Source of the DNA: Benincasa hispida
Lineage: Eukaryota; Streptophyta; Magnoliopsida; Cucurbitales; Cucurbitaceae
Length of the DNA: 64,000 bases
NCBI RefSeq assembly: GCF_009727055.1
Contig: NC_052357.1
Coordinates: forward strand, 83,343,706-83,407,705
Direction: 5' to 3'
The notes under the pieces were generated by a model. That model was not told where the DNA came from and searched no databases. It was given only the letters and a program-made list of their open reading frames with translations. The position numbers and the translations under genes were made by a program. Each line of letters starts with the position of its first letter. Positions within the stretch are counted from its first letter, which is position 1. This document shows, piece by piece, positions 46,701-57,766 of the stretch.

Positions 46701-48333
46701 CAATATCATTAGCTACAAAATTAATTTTACGATTTATATGAATAAAGGAAAATTCTTGAAAACCCTTAGCAAGTGCCCAAATCTCCTCATATATACATTG
46801 AGCTTCACGAAGAAAACAACTCTATGATTTAGAATGTTTAATGTCGTTGAACAATCAGACTCAATGATGACCTTGAGAAAACCCATTTTAAGAGAAAGAT
46901 GCACACCCTCTAAAATGGCTTTCAACTCTAAAGAAGAGGATTGAAAACTATATTCAAACAATATTAGGCGATAGCTTTGAGATCTCCATTAAAATCTCAA
47001 CAAACAATCCCAATACCCATTAAGGAGCATTTCTGACTCCATTACTTTAATCGTTCTAAATGGAGGCTTCAACCACTTTAGGTCAGTAAAAGATTGAATT
47101 CATTTTGAAGAATTTGAAATGATATCGATGGGATCTTACCTCCTAATATCTTTTTCAAATAATTTTGAACTCACATGGCTCGACACTTAACATTTGTGAT
47201 GGAGTGACTACGAATGGTTCTATTATGATCAGATCGGATTGCCCAACACGTAATAGTAAAAAGAGCTAAATCATCTTAAGTCGATATATGAATCCATTGG
47301 TCAACAAAGCTAAGATTAAAGTCTTCAAACACACCTAGGCAATTAAAGATCATCAACCATATGGTAACTGCTTTAGGACAACAAAAAAGAAAATGATCAA
47401 TATATTCTTCTTCTTCATTGCACAAACGACAGAGAGGTACCATGTTTAAGCCTTTTCGTTTAAGTTCAACTATTGTTGGAAGGACATTACGAATAGCCCT
47501 CCATAAAAAAATGTTTAAATTTTGGAGGAATTCTTAGTTTCAAAAGTAATGCCAAATATGAGCCATTGAATCTTTGCTAGATGATTATGCATCCATAATC
47601 TTCTTCATAAAGAGTCGTTAGCGATTTTTAACTGTATAAATTCTAGTTTTTTCAAGCGCCATATAATTTTTTCTGGAATATTGATATTTATTGGAATATT
47701 CTTGGTACAAGTAACATTGTCTTCACTCAAATTTTCATCCAGTTTGATCACATTCCATGCCCCATTTGGGAGAATAAAATCAGAAACTCTACGACTTGCT
47801 AAAAGGGATTAAAACAAATAGATTTAAAGGTGATGGGACAAGGGATCCAAGGATCAGTGAACATATTGATAGAACCACATTTACTAATTCTAAAGTGCAA
47901 CCCCTTGATTAATAAGTCTCTTCCTCAACGTAGACTTTTTCAAATAACACAAGAGTCTAAAGTACAGTTAGCTTCCAAAATTGATTCATTTGGGAAATAT
48001 ATACTCTTCAAAACCTTTGAAACTAAAATATTCGAATTCTCTATAATTCTCCAAACTTTCTTGGTGACAAGAGCCTAATTAAACCTTTGTAAGTCTCGAA
48101 AATTTACACCACCAAAAGCTTTGGGAAGACACATTCTTGTCCAACTCATCCAATGAGTCTTCCTATTATTAAAATCAGAACCCCACCAAAACCTTGAAAA
48201 GGATCTTGTAATATCACAACAAAACTTATTTGGTAGTATAAACAAACTCATGAAGACGATAAGTCTCCCATTGTAGCAGAAAAAGAAACCTAATTCTTCA
48301 TTATCTAGATTTCTTTTAACGTCGAGACTTATT
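46701..48333 (-). pseudogene. L1-type LINE ORF2 remnant (3' half)
   Basis: On the minus strand the pieces follow L1 order. Post-RT region at 48330-48075 reads SFSRFWWGSD...THWMSWTRMCLPKAFGGVNFRDL. The zinc-binding zf-RVT domain is at about 47520-47360, with WRAIRNVLPTIVELKRKGLN, then CRLCNEEEEYIDHFLFCC followed by W. An RNase H-like piece at about 46961-46734 reads SLELKAILEGVHLSLKMGF and VIIESDCSTTLN. Several stops and frameshifts interrupt it, and the endonuclease and most of the reverse transcriptase are missing. A 5'-truncated, long-dead insertion is the simplest reading. Confidence 0.88.
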
Positions 48334-48345
48334 GCTCTGATACCA
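48334..48345 (-). other. Primer-binding-site-like word at LINE edge
   Basis: TGGTATCAGAGC on the minus strand matches the initiator-Met-tRNA primer site of Copia elements. Sequence upstream of it in that sense (48346-48560) has an LTR-end flavour ('aataagatttctcctcatttt'). It could mark the edge of an LTR fragment fused to the LINE remnant, or be a chance match. Confidence 0.35.
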
Positions 48346-48564
48346 TAAAATGTTTCAAAAGGACATAGGGAATTGATCACAAAATGAGGAGAAATCTTAT
48401 TGATGAAGTGATCAACACACTAATCATTATATAGTAGATCAACGTGTGAAAAGAAAATAATCAACCTGTACAACTAAATAAAAAAATGTAAACAGATTTT
48501 TTCTAAGTTATAACTAATACATAATATATAATTTTCCAGCTTAAACAACTATTCTTTCAAAGGG

Positions 48565-48573
48565 TGAAATATG
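48565..48573. repeat. 9-bp target duplication, left copy
   Basis: TGAAATATG directly precedes the left inverted repeat of the Mutator-like element and is repeated exactly at 56640-56648. Nine base pairs is the typical length made by Mutator transposases. Confidence 0.92.
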
Positions 48574-48733
48574 GGAAAATTATCGGTTTTGACCCAAAAA
48601 ACTTTTTTCCCATTCAAAATAACCTCATCTTTAAAATCTACTTTTTTTAAACTCTTTTTCCAAAGTTTCAAAACTTTAAGTGGAGGGATCCACCACGTAA
48701 AAAGACAATTTTGTCCCTCAATAAATGATCATT
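48574..48733 (+). repeat. Left terminal inverted repeat of the MULE
   Basis: It runs from GGAAAATTATCGGTTTTGAC through 'ccaccacgtaaaaagacaat' to 'cctcaataaatgatcatt'. It pairs with the reverse complement of 56484-56639 over about 160 bp with scattered mismatches and small indels. Confidence 0.93.
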
Positions 48734-49339
48734 CAATTGCCTTGAATTTGAAATCACCTAACTTACCTAGCTTACATATCTTAAAATAGAAACTTCAATC
48801 TTTATTTTCATTTTGTTTTCAATAGTAGAAATGCTTGATGTGAGGTGAAGATCCCAACTTCAGAGGAATAATCCTTTTCAGATGGTCCCGAATTCAGAGG
48901 AACAATTTCTTTCCTTTTTTAAAGTTTCAAAAGAGACAGGCATGTTGAAAAGTAGTTTTTTATTTTTTTAAAAAAAAGTCATGAAAATGAAGCCAAAAAA
49001 TTACTTTTTAAAGAAAGTTCTCAATAAGCAACGAAATTCTTACCTTTTTTTCCACTTGTATACGTTATAAAGGAGAATTGTTACGGTTGAGAGAAAATTG
49101 AAAAGTGAAAAGTACTAGAACATGATTGAACGTGGGAAAGTTATTACTAATGTTCTGTGATTTGTCTCGTGAAGTTTAAAGCAGATGTCTTGTGAAGTTG
49201 TCTTTCTCATGAAGATGACTTTGTCTAACTTTACGTGGCAACTCTTTTGTTCAACTTTTGTCTTGTTATTGCGAAACTTTTTCCAATGTCGTTTAATTCC
49301 CAAAAAGATCCGCAAATCAAAAGAAAATTTGTAAAGATC
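48734..49339. other. MULE left subterminal region
   Basis: Non-coding. It contains 'gtctcgtgaagttt' near 49160, 'tcttgtgaagttg' near 49188 and 'tctcatgaagatg' near 49206, members of the motif family that is also dense at the right end. Confidence 0.7.
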
Positions 49340-50285
49340 ATCGAACTACTCCTATTACTACAAAAATGTAGCAATAGTGGTAAGTATAGGGTCGAACCAC
49401 AGAGAGGCCAAAAATTAAATCTCTCCTAAGTTAAATTTGACTTTGAAAAACAATAAAAACGGGATTTTGATTTTTTAAAATTGAAAACATGCAAGAAATT
49501 AAAATGCGACATATAAATGTAAACTAGCATTAGTCTATCTAGTTTCTAGAGTCATACAATGTAGTTTTTATCCTTTCCTTTTGTAACTTACACATGTAAC
49601 TGATTTATGCGTGCACATCAACTCACTCGATGTGATCTAACTAGCCTCTATAAAGGCGGACGACTAGCAAGGATCAAACTTAGGGAGTGTCCTAAACATC
49701 ATTTGAGGCTGGAAAGGCCATACCCCAACTAATCTATATGTTCCTAAATCCTATTGGGTTCGATAGCATCCATATAGAATTTTTTAAAAAAATGTGCATT
49801 ATGAACAAGAATTCTATTGTGTTGATTAATTTTCAGGAAAGCCATATTCAATTAACCAATTTTATCTTCGAACCTAGCAATTCATGCATCCTAGGAATAA
49901 CCATCAAATACACAATTAACTAATGCTACTTGATTTATTTTAGCTAGACATTCAAGTAAGAACGGGATGTAACTAAAAAAACGATTAGCCATGCACGATT
50001 ATGCGTGAACAATCAACCTCACAAGCATGCTTTTAGAAATTAAATCGAATTCAAAGAAAACACAAATTTAACATGTCATTCATTCAAAACACATAATTCT
50101 CAAGAAATAGTAAGGAATTAAAACTCCAAAAGCTAGATAGAAAATCCTTACCTCGAAAAATCCGTAGACAAATCGAAGAGAAAAATCCAATCTATATTTA
50201 ACGATCCAAAATAAAGTAAAATCCTAACCTATTGATGCTGAAAAAATAAGGGGAATGGAAGAAAACTAGGCCTCTCCTCGGCCTC

Positions 50286-50323
<38 letters not shown>

Positions 50324-50703
50324 AAACCCTTTAACCTAGACAGAAGAGAGAACTTATAGAAATCGATCGCAGTGTTGCAACCCCATGAATAGCGTTGCAA
50401 CGCTGCCCTGTGTATGGGTTGAAAAAGAGACGCACGTGCGGACGACTGGGTAGCGTCTAAGGATCTAGAGCATTTCAACGTTGATGGCAACGTTGCAATA
50501 TTGCCTTGCGAATGCAACTACTGCCTTACAGTGTGGGGCGAGCATTGGGCTTAGACATGTAACGAGCGTTGCAACGCTCTAATAGAGGCATTTCGGTCAT
50601 TTTCACTTTTTTGAAGCCATGATGCTCAAATCAATTCCAATTTGCTTTAAATCGACCTATTTAGCTCCAAATGCTCGACTCTACCTCTTGGTTGCTTGGT
50701 ACC
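49340..50703. repeat. Nested retroelement-like fragment
   Basis: No gene was seen. The opening 'taagtatagggtcgaaccacagagagg' is of a kind found in plant LTR elements (weak evidence). It includes a 33-A run (50289-50321) and two copies of the palindrome AGCGTTGCAACGCT (50391-50404 and 50565-50578). Its continuation after the solo LTR is about 52814-52890. Confidence 0.45.
50699..50703. repeat. 5-bp target duplication of solo LTR, left copy
   Basis: GTACC precedes the LTR start and recurs at 52809-52813 right after its end. Confidence 0.85.
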
Positions 50704-52808
50704 TGATAACATGCAGAAATGCATGTCATTTTAGGCCTTTTACTTAGAATTAAAAAGGTTGTTAAGCAGAATATGCGACAATTGTGTTAGGAATTCATGA
50801 GAAAATGAGCTTGCGTCGATTAACATTAAAGAATATTGGCTAACCCGTTATTATGCATTATTATGCGTACAATGTTCTATTTTTGTAGCTAATGCATAAA
50901 GTGGACGCAACTGCGGAAGCCGGACCACCGCATAGATGACAGCATGCAGAGAAACTCTCCATCGCAAAGGCAAACGCGTCGATCAATGCATGGATGTTGC
51001 GGTAATCAGTCGTATGTGTCCATCACATGAGAGTTGCACTCGTTAAGCGATTGCGGTCATCGTGTAGAGTTGCGGTATTTAGCGGTTGCGGCTACGTGAT
51101 AATGCATGATAAAGGGATCAACGCAAGGTTAGAGGAATAAACGCATCAACGCATCTACTTCAAGAAAATCAAAAGATGATGTTGACATTTCACTTATCAC
51201 GCCGTTGGCGGCAGAGGCTCAGAAAGGACTAAACGCGCCGAATATCATAATTAGAGCAGTCCATTAATGCTGTCGGCAATCCGGGTTCTATATAAAGAAG
51301 TCGATGAGCAGAAATTCAAGTTATCCAGGGTTTTCGCCCAAGGTTGAATCCAAGGTTTTCGCCTAGGGCAAATCCTTGTGATCTAGACAAAATGCGTGAG
51401 AAGACACTTGAGAGTTTTTCACCTCTTTCATCTATTCCGATTGACGACTAGAGCTAGATCTCGGGAGAGTCAGCTCTACCGCCATCCATGGCACCACCGG
51501 CAGCCTTGACGTACATCCGCTGGAAGCAAGTCTTTGCTTCCAGCCGGTCATTTCATTTTTCTTTCTTTTCTTATATTGTATTGTATGACATTTTATGATT
51601 AACGAATTAATCCAATTTGTTTTCAATGCATTTCTTTGTCTCCTTCGACTCTATCTCCATCTTCTTTGCTTAGCATCTTTACTTTCATTGCAACACTTAG
51701 TGAGATTGCTTGGGTATCGCATACTTAGTCATGTGGATTAGGGATATGAAGCATGTAGCAACCCACCGAGAGGTGTGCATTGCGTGAGTGTGTGAGTAAC
51801 CTTATTTTCTTAGTGTGAAGCTGCGAAAACGCATGTCCATAGGCTAATACAATGCTAGTCTATGAGTAAAGTCAGTAACAACCAACTGCCCAAAAGGGTA
51901 AGTGGTTGGTCGCATTAAGCAATGTATGCATTGTTCACTAGAGATAGGAATAATCTTAGATCAGCCAAGTTCATGCGGTTACCTTGTCCTATGAGCACAT
52001 CATTCATTATTTAGGCATACTTAGGAGAGTAGTCTAAAACCCAAATTTAAGACTCGAGAGAGCGAATTGGAACGCATAGGCAAGAACGGAGAACTTAGAG
52101 ATAAGCTCCGTTTGCTAACCTGCATCGCATGCACCCTAGGAATAGGTATGATATTATATGGTCGCCATATTTGTGTGTGTGTCACTTTGTCATCGCTAAA
52201 TAAGAATAGAGGCTTATGTGTAGGTCTTATAGACTTATCGCATATACCGCATGCGTTCTAGCATTGGAAGTCGTAGCATTCGCATCGAGAGGTCATTTAC
52301 TATTGTATGTGTATTACATGATCGCATGGCTTGCGTTGACTAAGGTTTCTCTTGCGATCACTCTTAAGGGTTGCAATGAAATCATCTCCACATTTTATCT
52401 ATTTTTCCATTCATTTATTTCATGTCAAGAGTTGTCGTGTCTCTACCTCTCATGCATATTCTCATTGCGATGTCTATTAAATAGGAGTAGGAGTAGGGTT
52501 AACTTAAACCTTCCCATCCATTCTTTTATTTAAACCGCCGTATGCACATTATCACATTCATTTTGCTACAAGTCCCCATGTTTGACCTCAGATCACCTGA
52601 GAAACTTGCATTCGTGTTATACTTGGCATGAGCGCAAGAAAACTTGTGACAAGACGCATGGTCATCTCATACATTTGTAAACACATAATCATTCCAACGC
52701 ATAACCATCGATGCATGACTATCAATGCATACCTTAAGAACATGCATCGCATATCGCGTCCAAAGGATTTTAGTTGTCGAGTATTTGACGTCTAACTTCC
52801 CGTCATCA
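50704..52808 (+). repeat. Solo LTR, 2105 bp, with target duplication
   Basis: It starts TGATAACATGCAG and ends CCGTCATCA, so the ends TGAT/ATCA are inverted, and it is flanked by GTACC on both sides. No internal region and no second copy adjoins, so it is a solo LTR left by recombination. It defines the complete form of the family seen in pieces at 1-777 and 9223-10447. Open frames at 52067-52261 and 52216-52533 lie inside it and are not credible genes. The long-LTR, non-Copia look suggests Ty3/Gypsy, but without pol this is a guess. Confidence 0.88.
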
Positions 52809-53359
52809 GTACCTAAAAAAAAGATAATTAACCCATAAAATCCCTTTAACGAGTCCAAATTAAGCAAGGAAATGTAACTCTTTTTTAGAGCTATCACTCG
52901 TGTAATTTAACCAATCGAGTTGTCTCGTGAAGTTGACTAGGTCATCTTTCTCGTGAAGTTGATCAAGTCAACTCTCTCGTAAAGTCAACTTTCTCCTAAT
53001 TTTTTTTTAATATTTATTTATACATTTTCTTTTAGTAAGTTTTGTCTTCACTTACAGAATGCCTTGTGTGTTTGTTTGCTACAGTGGTATTCAAAATGAG
53101 GATGAATGAGTATACGCAGGCGGTAATCTATGGGGTTTGAATGTAAGAGGTGACACTTGCTTGTAAGATTTCTTGTTGGAGTCGTATAATCTAAGTGGGA
53201 TTGACCCCAAAAAACTATAATCTCACCCTAAGATGTCTATACAATTTTGGATCTAGGGTTCCTAAGTATTTGATATGAAATGATCAATAACTTAGGTTAT
53301 TTTTAAATGGTAAGGACGCATATAGGTCCCTTATCTATTTATCAACAAAATCCAAACCT
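52809..53359. other. MULE internal, upstream of transposase remnant
   Basis: It begins with GTACC (right copy of the target duplication, 52809-52813). At 52920-53000 it carries three spaced variants of the TCTCGTGAAGTT motif followed by GACT/GATC words. The remaining stretch is the probable 5' leader of the transposase gene. Confidence 0.6.
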
Positions 53360-54460
53360 ATGTATGGCGACAGTGACTTAAAAAACCCCAGTTGCTCATA
53401 CCAACCAAGCTTTTCATACAATTTAGCCCAAGAATATTCACCCCTTTATTATCCTACACAACCTTCCTTCGAACAAAACTATCCATCAGACTATGCTACA
53501 TCACTAACCCCTTTAGATAATAATGTTGTCCCATATAACCTATCCGGTTGGATTTTCTTTGTTTATCTATACAATCCCGAGGGTAATGGTCCATCCTCCT
53601 CAATGTACGGTGAGGAAGATACTGGTTGTGTAGACAGGGGGTTTGGGCATAATATAAATGAAGAGAATCAGATAGAAGATGAAAATGTATGTGTTGAAGG
53701 GGTTTTTAAGCATGGTGTAAGAGAGAACAACAGAAACTCGGAGGAGAACATGGTTGAAGACAATTTAGACTACGAATGGGAATTACCAAAGGAATTGGAT
53801 GATGAGTCTAATGAGTCTGATGAGTCTACGAATGGGAATTACAAGTTTGAACGTTGTATTGAAGGATGCTAGAACATTGCCAATAACTAAATTTCTTGAC
53901 CACATAAGGGGTCTATTGCAAGATTGGTTTCATTGGCAATGAACTTACACATCGAGTCGTCAACGATGCTTTCAAATTTTGTGGAGGCGAAAATGGCGAC
54001 GATAGAGTACAAATCTAGAAGACATTTTGTGAGGCCGATTGATCAACACATTTTTGAAGTCATTGATAATCACTTAGTGGAGTTGTTGACTTGAATCCAC
54101 ATACGTGTACATGATAGGATTTCGATTAGTACGACATTCCATACTCTCATGCGATTCCAGCAGCCCATTACCATAACATTGATCCATACACACTTTGTTA
54201 CCCTTGTTACAACATCCAAGTTGTTTACGAATCATATGCATAACTTATTTTCCCTGTAGATCATATTTCAGAATGGCCTCGGGGGGATGATTACGAAGAC
54301 ATCCAGATATTGCCACCGATGTGTTTACTCAAATTGGCCGCTACCAGGAGATAACTACCGTTTGTAGAAGAGGTCACTCAGATTCACAAATGTACTAGGT
54401 ACGGTATGTGTGGCCACAATCGAGTAACTTGCCGATAACCATTGACAACGACGCGAATTC
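53360..54460 (+). pseudogene. MuDR-type transposase remnant, core deleted
   Basis: The N-terminal part (53360-53870) reads a Tyr/Pro/Ser-rich start then an acidic region (DYEWELPKELDDESNESDES), as MULE transposases do before their domains. In another frame it jumps directly to the C-terminal region: NVVLKDARTLPITKFLDHIR at about 53848, then YKSRRHFVRPIDQHIFEVID. A SWIM-like tail follows with AAHYHNIDPYTLCYPCYNIQ near 54165, and a zinc knuckle CTRYGMCGHNRVTC near 54390-54430. The DDE catalytic core between these parts is missing. Stops and frameshifts break the rest, so it is inactive. Confidence 0.85.
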
Positions 54461-54679
54461 AATTTATGTTAAAACTTGATTGGGTTATTTTACGGTATAA
54501 CATCTCGTAATAAAACTAATGTGATAGTGTAATATTTAACTATCTCAAGCAAAGTATCAAAAGAAGGCGTAGAAAGCAAACAACATTGAAGATAAACAAA
54601 TGCACTAATAAATAGCTTTCTTCATGTATATTTGTACAACAAACTGACGTATGAAGAAATCCATATTTGATTGAGTCAA

Positions 54680-55640
54680 AGTGGACATATTATACCTAGT
54701 TACAACATACTCAAACATCTTGGCACAAAATATACCACAATCTTCTCTAATTGGTTGCTATGGTGCATACTCAAACATCTTGACACAAAATATACCAAAA
54801 GAATTTCAATCCATTACCCGTCATGTCGTGAAGATATCTCTGCCCAATGAGGCGTATGTTAGATTTTTCCTGCCTCTCCCATCGAGACAAGCGTGGAATG
54901 GCTGTCTCACTAGTAGGAGTTACCACAATATTTATAAGCATAACAATCGTCTCATACACCCACCATCTACAAACAGGAAGATAGAGTTAATGCATGAATA
55001 ATAATTGATGATAATAGAGAAGGAAGCACACGTAGAATTCGTATGTGAACTAACCTGTAAGGAAAATAGGAATTCGTACAGGTTGTATCTAGCTAGAGTC
55101 CCAGGTCTTACTCAATCAATAGCACTGGTGAAAGCTCTCTTAAGACTACTGATAGTCTTCCAAAAAAGCACACTATTCCAATTATGATTGCAAAAAATCT
55201 CCTAGTTATCCACAATGCCAAGGATGCTATAGTCAAACACTTTTTTTTTCTCCCTCTCCATCATGACTAACTCTATGAAATATGCAAGTGCTATTTTCAC
55301 CATATCCTTATCGCTTCTAAAGTCCATGGCAAGAAAATGTTCCTCATCTTCAAACTATTTCAATCTAGGCCTATCATTGAAGTACAAGTTTCTAAGCTTG
55401 GTAGGGTTAGGATTCTGCACCACTCGCGTTTGTACCCTAAACCCAGTGATGAGGTCAAACTCATTTTTACCACATGATACCTTAGTCTCGAATAGATTAA
55501 AAGAAATTACATTCTATCTATCATCCATAATCTCCCTTAGAAGTATGTGATGTATCAATTGTCTATTGAGGGAGAGAGTACTATATAAAATGGGTCCGAA
55601 TAGGGTCTGCCTAAATATGTCTAACTGGACCCTCGATAAC
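54680..55640 (-). pseudogene. DUF1985-Ulp1 (C48 peptidase) remnant
   Basis: Read on the minus strand, 55515-55270 gives KNEFDLITGFRVQTRVVQNP, LRNLYFNDRPRLK, one TAG, then FEDEEHFLAMDFRSDKDMVK and IALAYFIELVMM. This is the pattern of DUF1985, the domain that precedes Ulp1 peptidase in transposon-borne plant proteins. Further on, 54760-54690 reads REDCGIFCAKMFEYVVTRYN, the block around the catalytic cysteine of C48 (SUMO-protease-like) peptidases. About 63 bp earlier a second, diverged copy of that block occurs (near 54770-54800). The catalytic His and Asp region was not found, so the peptidase is not functional. Confidence 0.75.
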
Positions 55641-55931
55641 TTCATCAGATCACCATACAAGTCTTAGCCAGATGAGAACACGAAGATAACAAAGCCTTAA
55701 AGTATTTTGCTAACTCGATCCTCGGCTTCATAACAATTACCTATACATGTCACAAAACATGGTACAATGTTAAAATCCGTAGTGAAAGAAAATACCCTTT
55801 AAAAGGACAAACTTCACGAGAAAGAAGCAAGAGAGCCATCACCAAAAGACAAATCTCGTGAAGTTTGTAAAAAAAACTTCAGGTGTACTCTCTGTGGTTT
55901 ATCTCGTGAAGTTGAGTTGATTTCTATCTTT

Positions 55932-55958
55932 TGTCTCGTGAAGTTACTTCACGAGACA
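55932..55958. repeat. 27-bp palindrome of the subterminal motif
   Basis: Two TGTCTCGTGAAGT half-sites lie head to head around a single T. More copies of the half-site are at about 55813, 55851, 55901, 56045 and 56068. It could be a transposase-binding array (inference). Confidence 0.8.
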
Positions 55959-56483
55959 TACTTACAACAATACGAGACAAATGACAGAGAGCTTTCAAGC
56001 TATTTTTCAAACTTTCCACTATTGCGAATACTTCAAGAGACAAATATTTGCAATAACCTCACGAGATATTTGTCTCGTGAAGTTCAGTAAACTCGAAAAA
56101 TGTGAAATGAAACATAGATGGACATATATCCCTTATCCCATATATTTTATAGGTTCTTTTAAGTTCGTTAAAGTTCAAAGGATGATAAAAAAAATAGGTT
56201 TTGGGTTTTTCACTACACATTCATACCAGAAATCATACAGACTCCCCCTATAAATGATAGAATTGATACATTTAGAAAGAAAGAAAAATGGAAAAGGTAC
56301 CTTTTGTCAAAATTCGAATTGGACAAAGGGGTAACGGAAGATGAAAGATGGGTACTTTTCACCGAGGTAAGGGGTCTTTTTGAGAAGAGAATCTACCAAT
56401 GGTGAAGAAAACTCAACGAAAAGAAGAAGAATAAAAAACCCTGACTTTCCACATGAAGATAAATTTTGATTTTAACTTTTTGA

Positions 56484-56639
56484 AATGACCATTTATTGAG
56501 GGACAAAATTATCATTTTACGTGGTGGGTCCTTCAACTTAAAGTCTGAAATGTTGGGAAAATAGTTAAAAAATAGATTTTAAAGATGAAGTTACTTTTGA
56601 ATGAGGAAAAAGTTTTTGGGTCAAAACCGAAAATTTTCT
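56484..56639 (-). repeat. Right terminal inverted repeat of the MULE
   Basis: The reverse complement begins AGAAAATTTTCGGTTTTGAC and follows the left repeat to 'ccctcaataaatggtcattt'. The target duplication TGAAATATG follows at 56640. Confidence 0.93.
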
Positions 56640-56648
56640 TGAAATATG
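56640..56648. repeat. 9-bp target duplication, right copy
   Basis: TGAAATATG is identical to 48565-48573. Confidence 0.92.
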
Positions 56649-57766
56649 TAATGAAGCCCTGCGGAGGAAGAGTGTGATGACGACGACAGAGGATCAATTT
56701 CCAGTTGGGAGTTGAATGACGCTTTTGAACTCCTCATAATGAAGATGATCTTGGGAGATCGAAGGTATACAGTTATTGGATAACGACAATCACGTTGGTT
56801 AGGAATCAGAAGCGAAGAGAATTCGTTCGATTTCTTGAAAATCTTGGTGGAGGATTTGTTCACCTTCAATGGCGGCAGCCTTGGACTTCTCAAGGCAATT
56901 GATTCCTTGTGGCGGTGGAGTTCATCATTGTTATGCAATTACATGCTAGGGCTTCGTAACTTGGTTATATTTCTTCTTCGTCTTCTTCTTTGATTTCACG
57001 TCTTAAATTAGGAGCGAAGGAGCTTGTAATTTATGTAATCAGTATTGATAATCAATAGATTTATTTCAATAGCAAAAGGGCATTGGAGAACGAAATCATT
57101 TTCGGGTTAGATGCAATTTTCCTATTGCAATTTATGATCTCCTCATATTTTTCTTCATTAACTTCTTGAATGAAGGCCGTGCAGGTAATGGGTTTATGGT
57201 CTAATAATCTTCCTCTCCATGATTTAAAAAGAAGAAGAAGAAGAAGAAGAAAAAAAAAAAAAAACTTGTTTACATCCGAGGATGTGGAAGGAAAATCATT
57301 AATTTCAATATCATCACCTTAATTTTGAAGTTAAGGTTTGGGTTAAACAAAGAAGAGAGAGAAAATGAAAGTGGGCTGACAAACTTCATCCCCTTTTTTT
57401 TATATATATATTTTTTTAATAAAATGACAAGTTTGCCCTCAAATTCTTGTGTTCATATATATTAATTTAATAAAATGGGCTAACATGCCACCGTTAAGAA
57501 ATCATTAGGGAGATAAGTTTAGGTGTGGTTTATGCAATTTTTTCCATAATTAAATTTGGCATAACTCATTAATACTATATCAGATCATATAAATTTTCAT
57601 TCCAAAACTAATTGATAATAATATAAGTATCTTATAAAGATTGTGAGGTATTTGATTTTATCAATGTAGGACACTCGACAAATTGAAAAAGTAAGGATGT
57701 TCAACTACTAAATATGTCAATGTATACCATATTTAATCATTTATATTATGTACGCGTCTTAGCGGG
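56649..57766. other. Intergenic, no supported gene
   Basis: A minus-strand frame at 56938-56621 (105 codons) overlaps the MULE end and has no recognised domain, so it is not called. A GAA microsatellite and A-run lie at 57230-57265. A T-rich tract lies at 57390-57420. Confidence 0.5.

Larger units (their letters stand above)
48574..56639 (+). mobile_element. Mutator-like element with Ulp1-type cargo, 8.07 kb
   Basis: It is bounded by ~160-bp terminal inverted repeats and a perfect 9-bp target duplication. Inside are a MuDR-type transposase remnant on the plus strand (53360-54460) and a DUF1985/Ulp1 remnant on the minus strand (54680-55640), arranged tail to tail. Near the ends and between the genes the motif TCTCGTGAAGTT recurs. 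The middle is swollen by nested insertions (about 49340-52890, including a solo LTR). Mutator-like elements carrying Ulp1-type genes are known from melon (CUMULE) and rice (Kaonashi), and this looks like the same class. Neither gene is intact, so the copy is non-autonomous. Confidence 0.93.

Noticed and set aside
50266..50517. Minus-strand frame next to the A-run as a small gene
   Set aside because: It includes a poly-Phe run from the 33-A homopolymer and lies in a nested repeat.
52067..52533. Two plus-strand frames as genes
   Set aside because: They sit inside the solo LTR with exact borders 50704-52808 and have no domain.
53848..54440. Idea that an active transposase is present
   Set aside because: The DDE core is missing and stops interrupt the C-terminal half.
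56621..56938. 105-codon minus-strand frame at the MULE right edge
   Set aside because: It crosses the MULE terminus and target duplication and has no recognisable domain.
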